The notes below the pieces were generated by a model, which saw only the letters and a program-made list of their open reading frames with translations, searched no databases and was not told the origin of the DNA. From DASSKO01 sp035690425 (GTDB taxonomy: Bacteria; Actinomycetota; Actinomycetes; Propionibacteriales; Nocardioidaceae), in NCBI GenBank assembly GCA_035690425.1, contig DASSKO010000034.1:1-13148 (forward strand): a stretch of DNA of 13,148 nucleotides. The letters run 5' to 3'. Position numbers and translations under genes: made by a program. This document shows positions 1-7,232 of the stretch, piece by piece. Each line of letters opens with the position of its first letter. The stretch's first letter is position 1.

Positions 1-897
1 GAGGTATATCTGCCCTCCGCGCCCGGCGGGTCGGGCAGCGGCTCGGCGCCGACCCTCGACGGCGTACCGACCGGAGGCCGCAGCGGTGAAAAGGTAGCGG
101 AGAAGCAGCAGGGCACGGCCAGGCCAGACGAGAGGCCCAACCCGCGAGCGGCGCAGGACCCGCGCTCGAACGAGCGCAAGCCATCGCCCGGCCCGCCGAC
201 GGCGCCTTCCACGGAGGAGGATGAGCCACCGACGGACAACGTGCCGCCGCCCGCTCCGCCGAAGCCCCCGACGTTCATTCCGGCGGATGGCACCTTGACC
301 ACCTGCGACGACAGTGACAACGGCACCTGGTGCATCGACGGAGCACCGTACGACTTCGGTCCCGCGGACCACGTGAAGACCATGCAGGCCAGTGACTACG
401 ATGGCTCGGGCGAGATCGAGCCAATCCTCAACGAGCTCGAGGGTCTGGCGGGCCACCACATCACGGCCGAGGTCCGGAACAACGGCGACAAGACCGCGAT
501 CCACACCGTGCAAGGCCTGGCCTACCGCGACGCCGACGGCGCGTTGCTCGGCTCCGTTGCTCCAGAACCGTCTCCACCGCCCGAGGAGCGGGCTGACAAC
601 CAAGGTCCGTCAACGGATGGCCAGGAGACCAACCAGGACAACACCGAGGACACCGACCAGCAGACCGACCCGGACACGAACACAAACACGAACACGGACA
701 CCGCCGACGACACGGGCACCGACACCACGGGCACCGACACCACGGGCGGCACGGGCACCGACGGTACGGGCGGCACGGGCACCGACACCAGGGACGACAC
801 CGACCACCAGACCGAGACGGAAACTGACCAGCAGACGGACGCGGAGACAGGCCAGGAAGGTGCCGCGGAGACGGCGGACGACGCATCTACGTCCTGA
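1..897 (+). CDS. Secreted-looking Pro-rich protein with Asp/Thr/Gly repeat tail (5' end missing)
   Basis: The reading frame is open from the first base of the window, so 298 codons of a longer gene are present and the N-terminus, with any signal peptide, is missing. Residues 1-95 are rich in Pro, Ser, Arg and Glu and look disordered. A small ordered part (about 90-180) contains two close cysteines (TTCDDSDNGTWC), which would suit a disulfide outside the cytoplasm, and DYDGSGEIEPIL. The latter matches an EF-hand/dockerin-type calcium loop at positions 1, 3, 5, 6 and 8 but has Leu instead of the usual Glu at position 12. From about residue 185 the protein is a low-complexity tail of Asp, Thr, Gly, Asn and Gln, partly built from short DNA repeats. 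I do not recognise the family. A GTG at 241 is an internal codon, not a convincing start. Surface or secreted location is inference. Confidence 0.6.
   Translation, partial: EVYLPSAPGGSGSGSAPTLDGVPTGGRSGEKVAEKQQGTARPDERPNPRAAQDPRSNERKPSPGPPTAPSTEEDEPPTDNVPPPAPPKPPTFIPADGTLTTCDDSDNGTWCIDGAPYDFGPADHVKTMQASDYDGSGEIEPILNELEGLAGHHITAEVRNNGDKTAIHTVQGLAYRDADGALLGSVAPEPSPPPEERADNQGPSTDGQETNQDNTEDTDQQTDPDTNTNTNTDTADDTGTDTTGTDTTGGTGTDGTGGTGTDTRDDTDHQTETETDQQTDAETGQEGAAETADDASTS
712..789 (+). repeat. In-frame tandem repeats, 15 bp x2 then 24 bp x2
   Basis: Two perfect copies of a 15-bp unit (acgggcaccgacacc, 712-726 and 727-741) are followed by two 24-bp units (742-765 and 766-789) that differ only in their last three bases. 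All unit lengths are multiples of three, so copy-number change would lengthen or shorten the Thr-Gly-Thr-Asp tail without a frameshift. Confidence 0.85.
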
Positions 898-907
898 GCA
901 CGCTCAG
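894..907. terminator. Palindrome spanning both convergent stop codons
   Basis: The sequence ctgagc-ac-gctcag is a 14-bp interrupted palindrome between two converging genes. It contains the TGA of the left gene (895-897) and, on the other strand, the TGA of the phosphoesterase (904-906). In RNA it would form five pairs closed by a four-base loop in either direction. There is no U-tract, so termination is only possible, not shown. Confidence 0.3.
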
Positions 908-2544
908 CCGCAGGTGCGTCTGGGCTCCTCGCTGGCGTCCTCCGGCTCCTCGTCCAGTCGTTGCGCCTGCGCCGCCTCCAGGCGCAACGACTGGTAGGTC
1001 ACCAGGGCGTTTCCGACGCTGCTCAAAGAGTCCGGGTAGGAGAAGCGGGTCAGGGCCACCGGCTCGCACAACCTGTTGAAGCCGAGGATGTCGAAACTCT
1101 GCGGCGTCGACACCACGTCCCCGTCCTCGCCCTGTCCGTTGAAGGTGCGGATGCCGGCCGCTCCGGTGGTGCCGACCGTGATGTCGACATGATCGTCGGC
1201 CACCTCCAGCGCAGGGTCGTGCGTGTGCCCGCTGACCCACGTCGGCGCGTCGAGCTGCGTGCCGAGCTCCCGGGCGCCGGCTGGGTGATGCATCACCGCA
1301 ACGTCGGTCGGCCCGGCTTCCGGGTCCATCAGCGTCACCGCGTCCTGCGCTGCCGCTCGTTCCATCTGCGCGACCGCGAAGGGCTGCTCGGCTTCGACCG
1401 GTCCGCCGTCCTGATAGAGCCGGGGGTCGGATACACCGAACACACCCACGCCGTGCACCTCCACCCGGTCACGGTCGAGGATGCGTACATTCGGGATCTG
1501 GTCGAGCGCCTCGATCGTCAGCGAGCTGTCGTGGTTGCCCTTGACGAACACGTACGGCACGCCGAGGGACTCGATCCCGGACTGCAGATCGGGCCGCGCC
1601 CGCAGCTCGAACCCGGTCCCCCACTGCACCAGGTCGCCTGCGTCCACCACGAAGTCGACGCCCTGTGACTCGATCACCTTCGCCAGCTGCGGATAGACGT
1701 TGCGGCCATGCATGTCCGAGATCAGCATGACCTTCACTGCCGCGTCGACGCTGCGATCCGGGGTCGCGTTGTCACGCAACCGCGAGATGTACGTCGACAG
1801 ACTCTGCACGTAACCGGCGTACTTCTGGTCACGGGAGTTGAGCTCGTCCAGCAGTCCGTCCGCCGACAGCCCGACCGCCAGCAGCCCATCGGCCTGGAGC
1901 TTGTCGCCGTACTCCTCGTCGAAGGTGAGCAGCGACCCCGCACCCCACCCGGCGAGGCACAGTCCGGCGCCGGTGACACCGGCTAGCGCGGTGTTGCGCA
2001 TGCGCCGCCAGCCGCTGCGGGACGGACTCCTCACAGCCAGCCACAACAGACCACCCAGCAGGCCGCCCGAGACAGCGCCGGCCACGGTCTTCCAGGCCGT
2101 CGCGACCAGCGCATCTTCGGCCAGCCGCTGGATGTCAGCGATCTGGCCGTCGATGTCGATGAAGGCAGAGTCGGCCCGGCGACCGACCGGCGGAAGCGCC
2201 ATCGCACTGACCTCGACCCGCGCGCCCGGGCCCCAGGCATGGGTGTCGAAGACGGCCGTGCCGATGCTCGTGGGAATCTCGATCCGGCTCTGCGGGACCA
2301 CCCGGGTCTGGACCGACCACTGCCCGTCCGCCGCCCCGCTCGCCCACACCGAGCCCAGCCCGAGGGCGCCGCCCGCGGCGCAGACCAGCGACAGCAGGCC
2401 GGCGGCGAGTGCACGCAGCGGCCGCGGGACCCGACGCCCATACTGCGGCGCGCCAGCCCTCACCGCACCAGCCGCATCCTCGCCGACGCCTTCCGAGCGC
2501 GGTGCAGGAGTGGCGGGTGGTTCAGGCACGCCCCTACTGTGCAC
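904..2544 (-). CDS. Membrane-anchored calcineurin-like metallophosphoesterase
   Basis: The C-terminal half carries the full set of metallophosphoesterase motifs. Counting from the start used here these are DMH (D277, H279), GD (D304), GNHD (336-339), HH (419-420) and GHTH (439-442), the residues that hold two metal ions in this superfamily. The N-terminal half has three likely membrane segments at about 44-66, 154-172 and 185-207, with an 85-residue soluble part between the first two. With the N-terminus inside, the catalytic domain would face outside the cell. The start is uncertain. GTG at 2544 avoids overlap with the preceding transporter gene; GTG at 2529 is an alternative, and an open extension to 2646 would overlap that gene. 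No clear ribosome binding site is seen. The gene lies 32 bp behind the MFS gene on the same strand and may share its transcript. The substrate (nucleotide, phospholipid or other phosphoester) cannot be told. The chain ends in a charged tail with a terminal Cys-Gly. Confidence 0.85.
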   Translation of the reverse strand: MHSRGVPEPPATPAPRSEGVGEDAAGAVRAGAPQYGRRVPRPLRALAAGLLSLVCAAGGALGLGSVWASGAADGQWSVQTRVVPQSRIEIPTSIGTAVFDTHAWGPGARVEVSAMALPPVGRRADSAFIDIDGQIADIQRLAEDALVATAWKTVAGAVSGGLLGGLLWLAVRSPSRSGWRRMRNTALAGVTGAGLCLAGWGAGSLLTFDEEYGDKLQADGLLAVGLSADGLLDELNSRDQKYAGYVQSLSTYISRLRDNATPDRSVDAAVKVMLISDMHGRNVYPQLAKVIESQGVDFVVDAGDLVQWGTGFELRARPDLQSGIESLGVPYVFVKGNHDSSLTIEALDQIPNVRILDRDRVEVHGVGVFGVSDPRLYQDGGPVEAEQPFAVAQMERAAAQDAVTLMDPEAGPTDVAVMHHPAGARELGTQLDAPTWVSGHTHDPALEVADDHVDITVGTTGAAGIRTFNGQGEDGDVVSTPQSFDILGFNRLCEPVALTRFSYPDSLSSVGNALVTYQSLRLEAAQAQRLDEEPEDASEEPRRTCG

Positions 2545-2576
2545 CAGCGACCAAACCCGCAGCCTCGGCGGTCTGC

Positions 2577-3818
2577 TCAGTCGGTCGGCTCGGGGTTGTC
2601 GGCCGGTTGCTGCGACGCCGGGCGGCGCGTCTCCGGCATCCGCCACGACATCAGTACGCCGAAGAAGAGCACCCCGGCCGACACCATGAAGGCGGCCGAG
2701 TAGGAGACGTGGGCGGCGAGCCAGCCGGCAGCGATCGGGCCGATGATGGCGCCGAGGTCGGACGACATCTGGAACACCGCGACGACCTTGCCGCCCCGCC
2801 CGCGCATCACGTCACCGACCACGGCGCCGGGCGCGCTGGCCATCAGCGCGCTTCCGGCCCCGAACAGCAGCATCGCGATCAAGTAGACCCACAGCAGCGT
2901 GCTGGCCGCGATCAACAGCAGACCACCGCCCGCCACCAGGCCCCCCAGGACCATGGCCGGCCGGCGCCCCACCTCGTCGACGTACCGGCCGGCCGGGAGC
3001 AGCAGCGCAGCCTGCGCCAGCGAGGACGCCAGGAATCCGACGCCCACCCAGAACACGTCCTCGCCCATCGCCACGGTCACGAACAACGGGATGAGGCTGA
3101 TGCGTACGCCGAACAGCGCCCAGCCGATGCCGAAGTTGACCGCCAGCGCGGTGCGGTACGCAGACTGCGAGACGGCTTCGCGCAGGGGCGTGGGCGGCTC
3201 GTCGGTGCCGCTGTGGCCGGGCGACTCGTCCCGCAACCGCGCGTTGGCCAAGAAGACCGCGCCGATCAGGCCGGCCACGATGAGCGAGCCGGCGTAGATG
3301 AAGAACGGCAGCCGGACGTCGATCCCGGTGAACACGCCACCGAGCAGGGGCCCGAGCAGCCCGCCGATGAGGAACCCACCACGAAACAGGCTGGTGGCGC
3401 TGCCTCGGCGGTGCGACTCGACCACCCGGTACAGCAGCGCCAGCGCGGATACCGTGAACATCGCGCTGCCGACGCCACCGGCAGCCCGCATCACCAGCAG
3501 CCACTCGTAGGACTCGGCCAGCCCGGCCAGGCCGGTGGAGACCGCCACGATCAGGATGCCGGTGGTGAGGATGACACGCTCACCGAAGACGTCGACCATC
3601 TTGCCGCCGGCCAGCGCCGAGACGAACCGCATCAACGCGAACGCCGAGATGACCGCCCCCGCCGCTGTCTCACCGACGCCGAACTGCCGGGCGAAGATCG
3701 GGATCGCGGGGGCGACGATGCCGAAACCGACCGAGACCGCGAGCGCCACCGCGGCCAGCACGGCCACCTCACGGGGCAGCGCCGCGAACGGGTTGCGGGT
3801 GGCCCTAGGTGATGTCAC
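2577..3818 (-). CDS. MFS transporter, DHA1-type drug/proton antiporter
   Basis: The 413-residue product has the length and hydrophobic pattern of a 12-helix major facilitator. Motif A lies in the loop after helix 2 (GGKMVDVFGERV, 71-82) and a second copy lies in the C-terminal half (GRYVDEVGRRP, 277-287). A motif C, the antiporter signature, is seen in helix 5 (GGFLIGGLLGPLLGG, 147-161), which points to export driven by proton exchange. The hydrophilic central loop is at about 191-222. The start is GTG at 3816-3818, which overlaps the end of the ABC permease gene by 14 bp, so translation is probably coupled. No strong ribosome binding site is seen. The substrate is unknown. The company of an ABC exporter and a methyltransferase suggests efflux of a toxic small molecule, which is inference. 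Confidence 0.9.
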   Translation of the reverse strand: MTSPRATRNPFAALPREVAVLAAVALAVSVGFGIVAPAIPIFARQFGVGETAAGAVISAFALMRFVSALAGGKMVDVFGERVILTTGILIVAVSTGLAGLAESYEWLLVMRAAGGVGSAMFTVSALALLYRVVESHRRGSATSLFRGGFLIGGLLGPLLGGVFTGIDVRLPFFIYAGSLIVAGLIGAVFLANARLRDESPGHSGTDEPPTPLREAVSQSAYRTALAVNFGIGWALFGVRISLIPLFVTVAMGEDVFWVGVGFLASSLAQAALLLPAGRYVDEVGRRPAMVLGGLVAGGGLLLIAASTLLWVYLIAMLLFGAGSALMASAPGAVVGDVMRGRGGKVVAVFQMSSDLGAIIGPIAAGWLAAHVSYSAAFMVSAGVLFFGVLMSWRMPETRRPASQQPADNPEPTD

Positions 3819-4662
3819 GGCGCACCGAGAACAGCACCCCGATGAGAGAGAAGACCACCGCGTAACCGATCAGGACCAGGCCGCCTGCCCACCACTCCAG
3901 CAAGGCGAAGCCAGCGCTGTAGGGGTCCAGCAGGGCTTGGGAGGCAGTCGTCGGCAGAAACTTGCCCAGGTCCGAGTCCAAGAAGCTGAACAGCAGGTTG
4001 ACCAGCGGCTCGATCAGGAAGGCCAGGACTACGCCGATCAGGATTGCCGCGATCTGGTTCTTGATGAGCGTGCCCAGGCCGATGCCGATCAGGGTCCACA
4101 GCGCCACCGCGACCACCGACAGCAGCACCGCTCGCGGCACGCCGTCGGCCAGCAGACCGGGGTCACCGCCCTTGAGCAGCACCACCGGAAGGCCGGCCGC
4201 GATGGCGGCGATGGCAGCCACCACGCCGTACACCAGACCCATCACGACGTGCGCGAGCAGCTTGGCAACCACGACCGGGTACCGCTTGGGTGCCACCAGA
4301 AACGTCGGCGTGATCGTCAGGTACCGGTACTCCCCGGTCATGCCGGTGACGCCGAGGATCATCGCGAAGATGTAGGCGCCGGAGAAGCCGGCGGAGTAGA
4401 CGGTGCGCAGCAGCTCGGGTGAGTCCACGCCGGGCGACGTCTGGCCGCCCATCCCCGCTTCCAGGCCGGCGGTGCCCGCGACGATCGCGGCGTTGAGCAT
4501 CGTCCAGAGCACCGCGCCGATGAGGATGGCCCACCACAGCCGGGTGGAGCGGATCTTCAACAGCTCCGAACGCACCAGCGCGGTCATGCTCGGCCCAACC
4601 GCTTCTGTGCGCACTGATGGGCTCGTCTCGGGGCTGGTCTCGGGGCTCGGTTCGGGGCTCAT
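3805..4662 (-). CDS. ABC-2 type transporter permease
   Basis: The 285-residue product begins with a short Ser/Pro/Glu/Thr repeat (about residues 2-15). It continues with the typical entry of ABC-2 permeases (MTALVRSELLKIRSTRLWW, from residue 26) and about six membrane segments, including one near 40-65 and a pair at the C-terminus. Its ATG overlaps the ATPase stop as ATGA, and GAGGAGG lies 7 nt upstream (4670-4676), inside the end of the ATPase gene; this fixes the start at 4662. The methionine at residue 26 could be an older start, with the repeats added in front of it. It would form the membrane channel of an exporter with the upstream ATPase, as in the bacitracin/lantibiotic self-protection type, though the cargo is not known. 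Its stop overlaps the start of the MFS gene. Confidence 0.88.
   Translation of the reverse strand: MSPEPSPETSPETSPSVRTEAVGPSMTALVRSELLKIRSTRLWWAILIGAVLWTMLNAAIVAGTAGLEAGMGGQTSPGVDSPELLRTVYSAGFSGAYIFAMILGVTGMTGEYRYLTITPTFLVAPKRYPVVVAKLLAHVVMGLVYGVVAAIAAIAAGLPVVLLKGGDPGLLADGVPRAVLLSVVAVALWTLIGIGLGTLIKNQIAAILIGVVLAFLIEPLVNLLFSFLDSDLGKFLPTTASQALLDPYSAGFALLEWWAGGLVLIGYAVVFSLIGVLFSVRRDIT
4625..4660 (-). repeat. Three 12-bp tandem repeats at the permease N-terminus
   Basis: The units gtctcggggctg, gtctcggggctc and ggttcggggctc (as read on the + strand) lie head to tail at 4625-4636, 4637-4648 and 4649-4660. They encode the Ser-Pro-Glu-Pro/Thr repeats right after the start codon. The unit length is a multiple of three, so copy-number change would stay in frame. 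Confidence 0.85.
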
Positions 4663-5582
4663 CGCCGGACCTCCTCGGTCGTCAGCTGCAGGAAGGTGCG
4701 CTCGAGGTCACTGGGCTCGGCGTAGAGCTCGTGCAGCTCGACACCGGCAGCGAAGGCAGCCGCGCCGACCTCGGCGGGCGTCGCGCCGACCACCCGGACC
4801 AGCCCGTCGTCGGAGCCGGACTCCGTGATCGAGACGGACCGCAACGCATCGCGCAGCTGGTCGGGTCGCGGCGAACGCACGAGTACGCCGCGGGAGGCGG
4901 GGTCGTCGAGATCGGCCAGCGTGCCCTCGCGCACCAGCCGCCCGTTCGCGATGATCAGCACGTCCTGGACGGTCTGCTGCACCTCGGAGAGGACGTGGCT
5001 GGAGATCAGCACCGTGCGACCCTCGGCGGCCAGTGCCCGCAAGAAGTCACGCAACCACGCGATGCCGGCGGGGTCGAGCCCGTTGGCCGGCTCGTCGAGC
5101 ACCAGCACCGGCGGATCGGCCAGCAGTGCCGCCGCGAGTCCCAGCCGCTGCCGCATCCCGAGCGAGTAACCACCGACCCGGCGGTTGGCGTCGGCCTGCA
5201 GCGACACCAGCTCCAGCACGGCCTCCACCCGGCTGTCCTGAACACCGGCGGCGCGGGCCATCACCTTGAGGTGGTTGCGTGCGCTGCGGCCCGGATGGAA
5301 GCTGGCGGCCTCCAACGCCGCACCCACGGTGCCGATGGGGTTGTCGAGGTCCCGGTAGCTGCGGCCGCCGATCAGGGCCGTGCCGCTGGTGGGTGTCACG
5401 AGCCCCAGGACCATCCGCAACGTGGTGGTCTTGCCCGCACCGTTGGGACCGAGGAACCCGGTCACCCGCCCCGGCCGGACGCTGAATGCCATGTCCGAGA
5501 CCGCATGCACGGGCCCGAACCGTTTGGTCAGCCCCGCGACGTCGATCTGAATGCCCTCCCGACTCATCGCCCTAGTCAACAT
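4659..5582 (-). CDS. ABC exporter ATP-binding protein
   Basis: All nucleotide-binding motifs are present, counted from the start used here: Walker A GPNGAGKTT (45-53), signature SLGMRQR (140-146), Walker B VLVLDEPANGLDP (159-171) and the switch His in SSH (194-196). The stretch GAALEAASFHPGRSARNHL replaces the usual Q-loop with a Glu, as is common in the BcrA-like drug/lantibiotic exporter ATPases. It energises the permease encoded next. The start is ambiguous. ATG 5582 has GGAG 3 nt upstream, ATG 5567 fits the family's usual N-terminus best, and GTG 5615 is also in frame. It follows the methyltransferase gene on the same strand with about 40 bp between and overlaps the permease by 4 bp. The exported substrate cannot be read from the sequence. 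Confidence 0.9.
   Translation of the reverse strand: MLTRAMSREGIQIDVAGLTKRFGPVHAVSDMAFSVRPGRVTGFLGPNGAGKTTTLRMVLGLVTPTSGTALIGGRSYRDLDNPIGTVGAALEAASFHPGRSARNHLKVMARAAGVQDSRVEAVLELVSLQADANRRVGGYSLGMRQRLGLAAALLADPPVLVLDEPANGLDPAGIAWLRDFLRALAAEGRTVLISSHVLSEVQQTVQDVLIIANGRLVREGTLADLDDPASRGVLVRSPRPDQLRDALRSVSITESGSDDGLVRVVGATPAEVGAAAFAAGVELHELYAEPSDLERTFLQLTTEEVRR
4670..4676 (-). promoter_or_regulatory. Strong ribosome binding site of the ABC permease
   Basis: GAGGAGG on the minus strand sits 7 nt before ATG 4662 and within the last codons of the ATPase gene. It supports the ATGA-overlap start rather than the internal Met at residue 26. Confidence 0.75.
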
Positions 5583-5623
5583 CGTCTCCGCGGGTCCGGG
5601 CCAATCGGGTGCCACAGTTCGTG

Positions 5624-6409
5624 TTAGGCCCGCAAGGCGACGACACGTCTTACCGGTACGGCGATCTCGAAACCGTCCGCACCGGCTGCCGCGGCGCGCT
5701 CGGACAGCCAGGCCGCGGCATTCTCGCGGCGCCGGTCCGGCGTACCCGGCAGGTAGAGCGAGCGCAGCAGCAGCCGGGCGTCCTCCGCAGTGTGCACGGT
5801 GAAGCCGAAGCGCTCCCGCGCGTCCTCCAAGGCCGTCAGCCCGGCCCGCTCCAGTGCTGCGCTCAGCCCGGTCAGCTCACCACCGGCCGGGAACTGGGGG
5901 GTCGTGCGCAGCCGTGCCGTCAGCGGGGCGAGGCGCCGCATGTCCTGGGCTCGCAGCGGTACGGCGGACGGGACGGTGGCGGCGAAGACACCACCGGGGC
6001 GCAGCAGCCGGGCGACTTCGGCGAGGCCCGCGTCGACGTCGGTGAGCACCATCAGGCCGGCTGAGCAGACCACAGCATCGAAGGCGGCGACGGCAAACGG
6101 CAGTCGCAGCGCATCGGCACAGACGAGCGGCTGGTCGCGCCCCGCACGGCGACCCGCGCGCAGCTCTGGGAGCGAGACGTCGGCACCCACCACACAGGTG
6201 GGCGCGCCGGTGCGTGCCGGCGCTTCCCCGATCACCCCACCGAGCGCGCCGTTGCCGCAGGCCAGGTCGAGCACGCGCGGACCGGAGACGGCTCGGGCCA
6301 GCCAGGTGTACGGCGTCATGCCGCCCCGGCAACTGCGGCTCAGCACCTGCTCGGTGATTCCGGGATGCGCGGCATGGAACCCGGCGAGGTAACTCGGCCA
6401 GTCCGTCAT
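5624..6409 (-). CDS. Class I SAM-dependent methyltransferase (type 11)
   Basis: The 261-residue product has the Rossmann-fold SAM site: motif I VLDLACGNG (46-54), an acidic residue after strand 2 (D77 in GADVS), DALRLPF (99-105) and the LRPGG turn (136-140). The N-terminus (FHAAHPGITEQVLSRS) is of a kind seen in small-molecule methyltransferases of actinomycetes, but the acceptor is unknown. It starts 22 bp after the repressor stop and ends about 40 bp before the ABC ATPase, so co-transcription with both is likely. Next to two exporters it could modify a drug, an rRNA base or a lipid quinone; none of these can be chosen on sequence alone. No clear ribosome binding site precedes ATG 6409. Confidence 0.85.
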   Translation of the reverse strand: MTDWPSYLAGFHAAHPGITEQVLSRSCRGGMTPYTWLARAVSGPRVLDLACGNGALGGVIGEAPARTGAPTCVVGADVSLPELRAGRRAGRDQPLVCADALRLPFAVAAFDAVVCSAGLMVLTDVDAGLAEVARLLRPGGVFAATVPSAVPLRAQDMRRLAPLTARLRTTPQFPAGGELTGLSAALERAGLTALEDARERFGFTVHTAEDARLLLRSLYLPGTPDRRRENAAAWLSERAAAAGADGFEIAVPVRRVVALRA

Positions 6410-6431
6410 CGGCGCGCCGACTCAGACCAGC

Positions 6432-7127
6432 TCAGGCCCGACGCACGAACACGTGTGACGCGGCGTCGAGGTCGATCTCCGCCATCTCGCCACCGCTGCC
6501 GATCAGGACCCCCTCGGCCCCGCGGGCGACCTTGACGACCTTGTCGGGCTGGGCACCGACTCGCCGCAACGCACCCATCAGCTGCTCGTCGGTCTGGATC
6601 GGCTCGCCGATGCGCTGGACGGTGACCGCCACCGGCGTGTCCTCGTCGGCCGGCACCACCTGGTCGAGCTGCTCCACGTCGTCCATGAAGCGCTCGTGCA
6701 AAGCTCCGTTGCCGAACTCGTCCAGGCCGGGGATCGGGTTTCCGTAGGGCGACTTGGTCGGACGACCCAGCATCTCGAAGAGCCGACGCTCCACCTGCTC
6801 GGACATTACGTGCTCCCAGCGGCAGGCCTCCGCGTGCACGAACTCCCAGTCCAGGCCGATGACGTCGGTGAGCAGCAGCTCCGCGAGCCGGTGCTTGCGC
6901 ATCACCCGAACGGCCAGCATCCGGCCGTGGTCGGTGAGCTCGAGGTGACGGTCGCCCTCGACGGTGAGCAGCCCGTCGCGCTCCATCCGAGCCGCTGTCT
7001 GGCTGACCGTGGGGCCGGACTGGTGCAGGCGCTCGGCGATGCGGGCGCGCAACGGAGTGATCCCCTCCTCCTCCAGGTCGAGGATCGTCCGCAGGTACAT
7101 CTCGGTGGTGTCGATCAGGTCGCTCAC
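6432..7127 (-). CDS. ideR: Iron-dependent repressor of the DtxR/IdeR family
   Basis: This 231-residue protein matches DtxR/IdeR with the same numbering. The recognition helix SGPTVSQTAARMERDGLL begins at S37. The primary metal site is M10, C102, E105 and H106, and the ancillary site is H79, E83 and H98; every ligand is present. The C-terminal SH3-like domain has an E-x-x-Q pair (E175, Q178) that probably matches the DtxR E170/Q173 ligands. Binding of ferrous iron should allow dimers to bind operators and repress uptake genes or activate storage genes. It starts with GTG at 7127. A CAGAAT at 7134-7139 would put the transcript start at the start codon, so a leaderless mRNA is possible. It heads the co-directional run through the methyltransferase, ABC and MFS genes. 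No classic 19-bp iron box is visible upstream. An MntR-like manganese role is less likely given the Cys102 site. Confidence 0.93.
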   Translation of the reverse strand: MSDLIDTTEMYLRTILDLEEEGITPLRARIAERLHQSGPTVSQTAARMERDGLLTVEGDRHLELTDHGRMLAVRVMRKHRLAELLLTDVIGLDWEFVHAEACRWEHVMSEQVERRLFEMLGRPTKSPYGNPIPGLDEFGNGALHERFMDDVEQLDQVVPADEDTPVAVTVQRIGEPIQTDEQLMGALRRVGAQPDKVVKVARGAEGVLIGSGGEMAEIDLDAASHVFVRRA

Positions 7128-7133
7128 CTGTCC

Positions 7134-7139
7134 ATTCTG
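7134..7139 (-). promoter_or_regulatory. Possible -10 element of the repressor gene (leaderless)
   Basis: CAGAAT on the minus strand lies 6 nt before GTG 7127, the spacing expected when transcription starts at or next to the start codon. No matching -35 is visible. This is weak support only. Confidence 0.3.
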
Positions 7140-7216
7140 TCATGCATCGCCGTACCCGCCGGGGTGCCGACGTACGCCGTGGAGCCGAACGCGTGCGGAC
7201 CGCGGGGTGCCCGCGT

Positions 7217-7222
7217 TAGCCT
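7217..7222 (+). promoter_or_regulatory. Possible -10 element of the thioesterase-like gene
   Basis: TAGCCT fits the TANNNT pattern and ends 10 nt before ATG 7233, predicting a leader of only a few bases. With the minus-strand element near 7134 this makes the roughly 105-bp gap a divergent promoter region. I see no clear operator in the rest of the gap. Confidence 0.3.
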
Positions 7223-7232
7223 GGGCGGTCAG

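Noticed and set aside
2409..3812. Long plus-strand frame of 467 codons
   Set aside because: It lies antisense to the MFS gene; its product is His/Arg/Gln/Asp-rich with no domain, the usual shadow of a GC-rich hydrophobic gene.
3535..4422. Plus-strand frame of 295 codons
   Set aside because: It is antisense to the MFS and permease genes, has low-complexity composition and no motif.
4617..5627. Plus-strand frame of 336 codons
   Set aside because: It is antisense to the ABC ATPase, whose Walker and signature motifs are complete on the other strand.
6406..7143. Minus-strand frame of 245 codons overlapping the repressor
   Set aside because: It is a shifted frame of the repressor gene, Arg/Gly-rich; the true frame carries every DtxR metal ligand.
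6696..7232. N-terminal extension of the thioesterase-like gene
   Set aside because: This part runs antisense through the DtxR/IdeR repressor gene and lacks the family-like composition seen after ATG 7233.
7128..7232. Classic iron box for self-regulation of the repressor
   Set aside because: No 19-bp TTAGGTTAGGCTAACCTAA-like palindrome is seen in the divergent gap.
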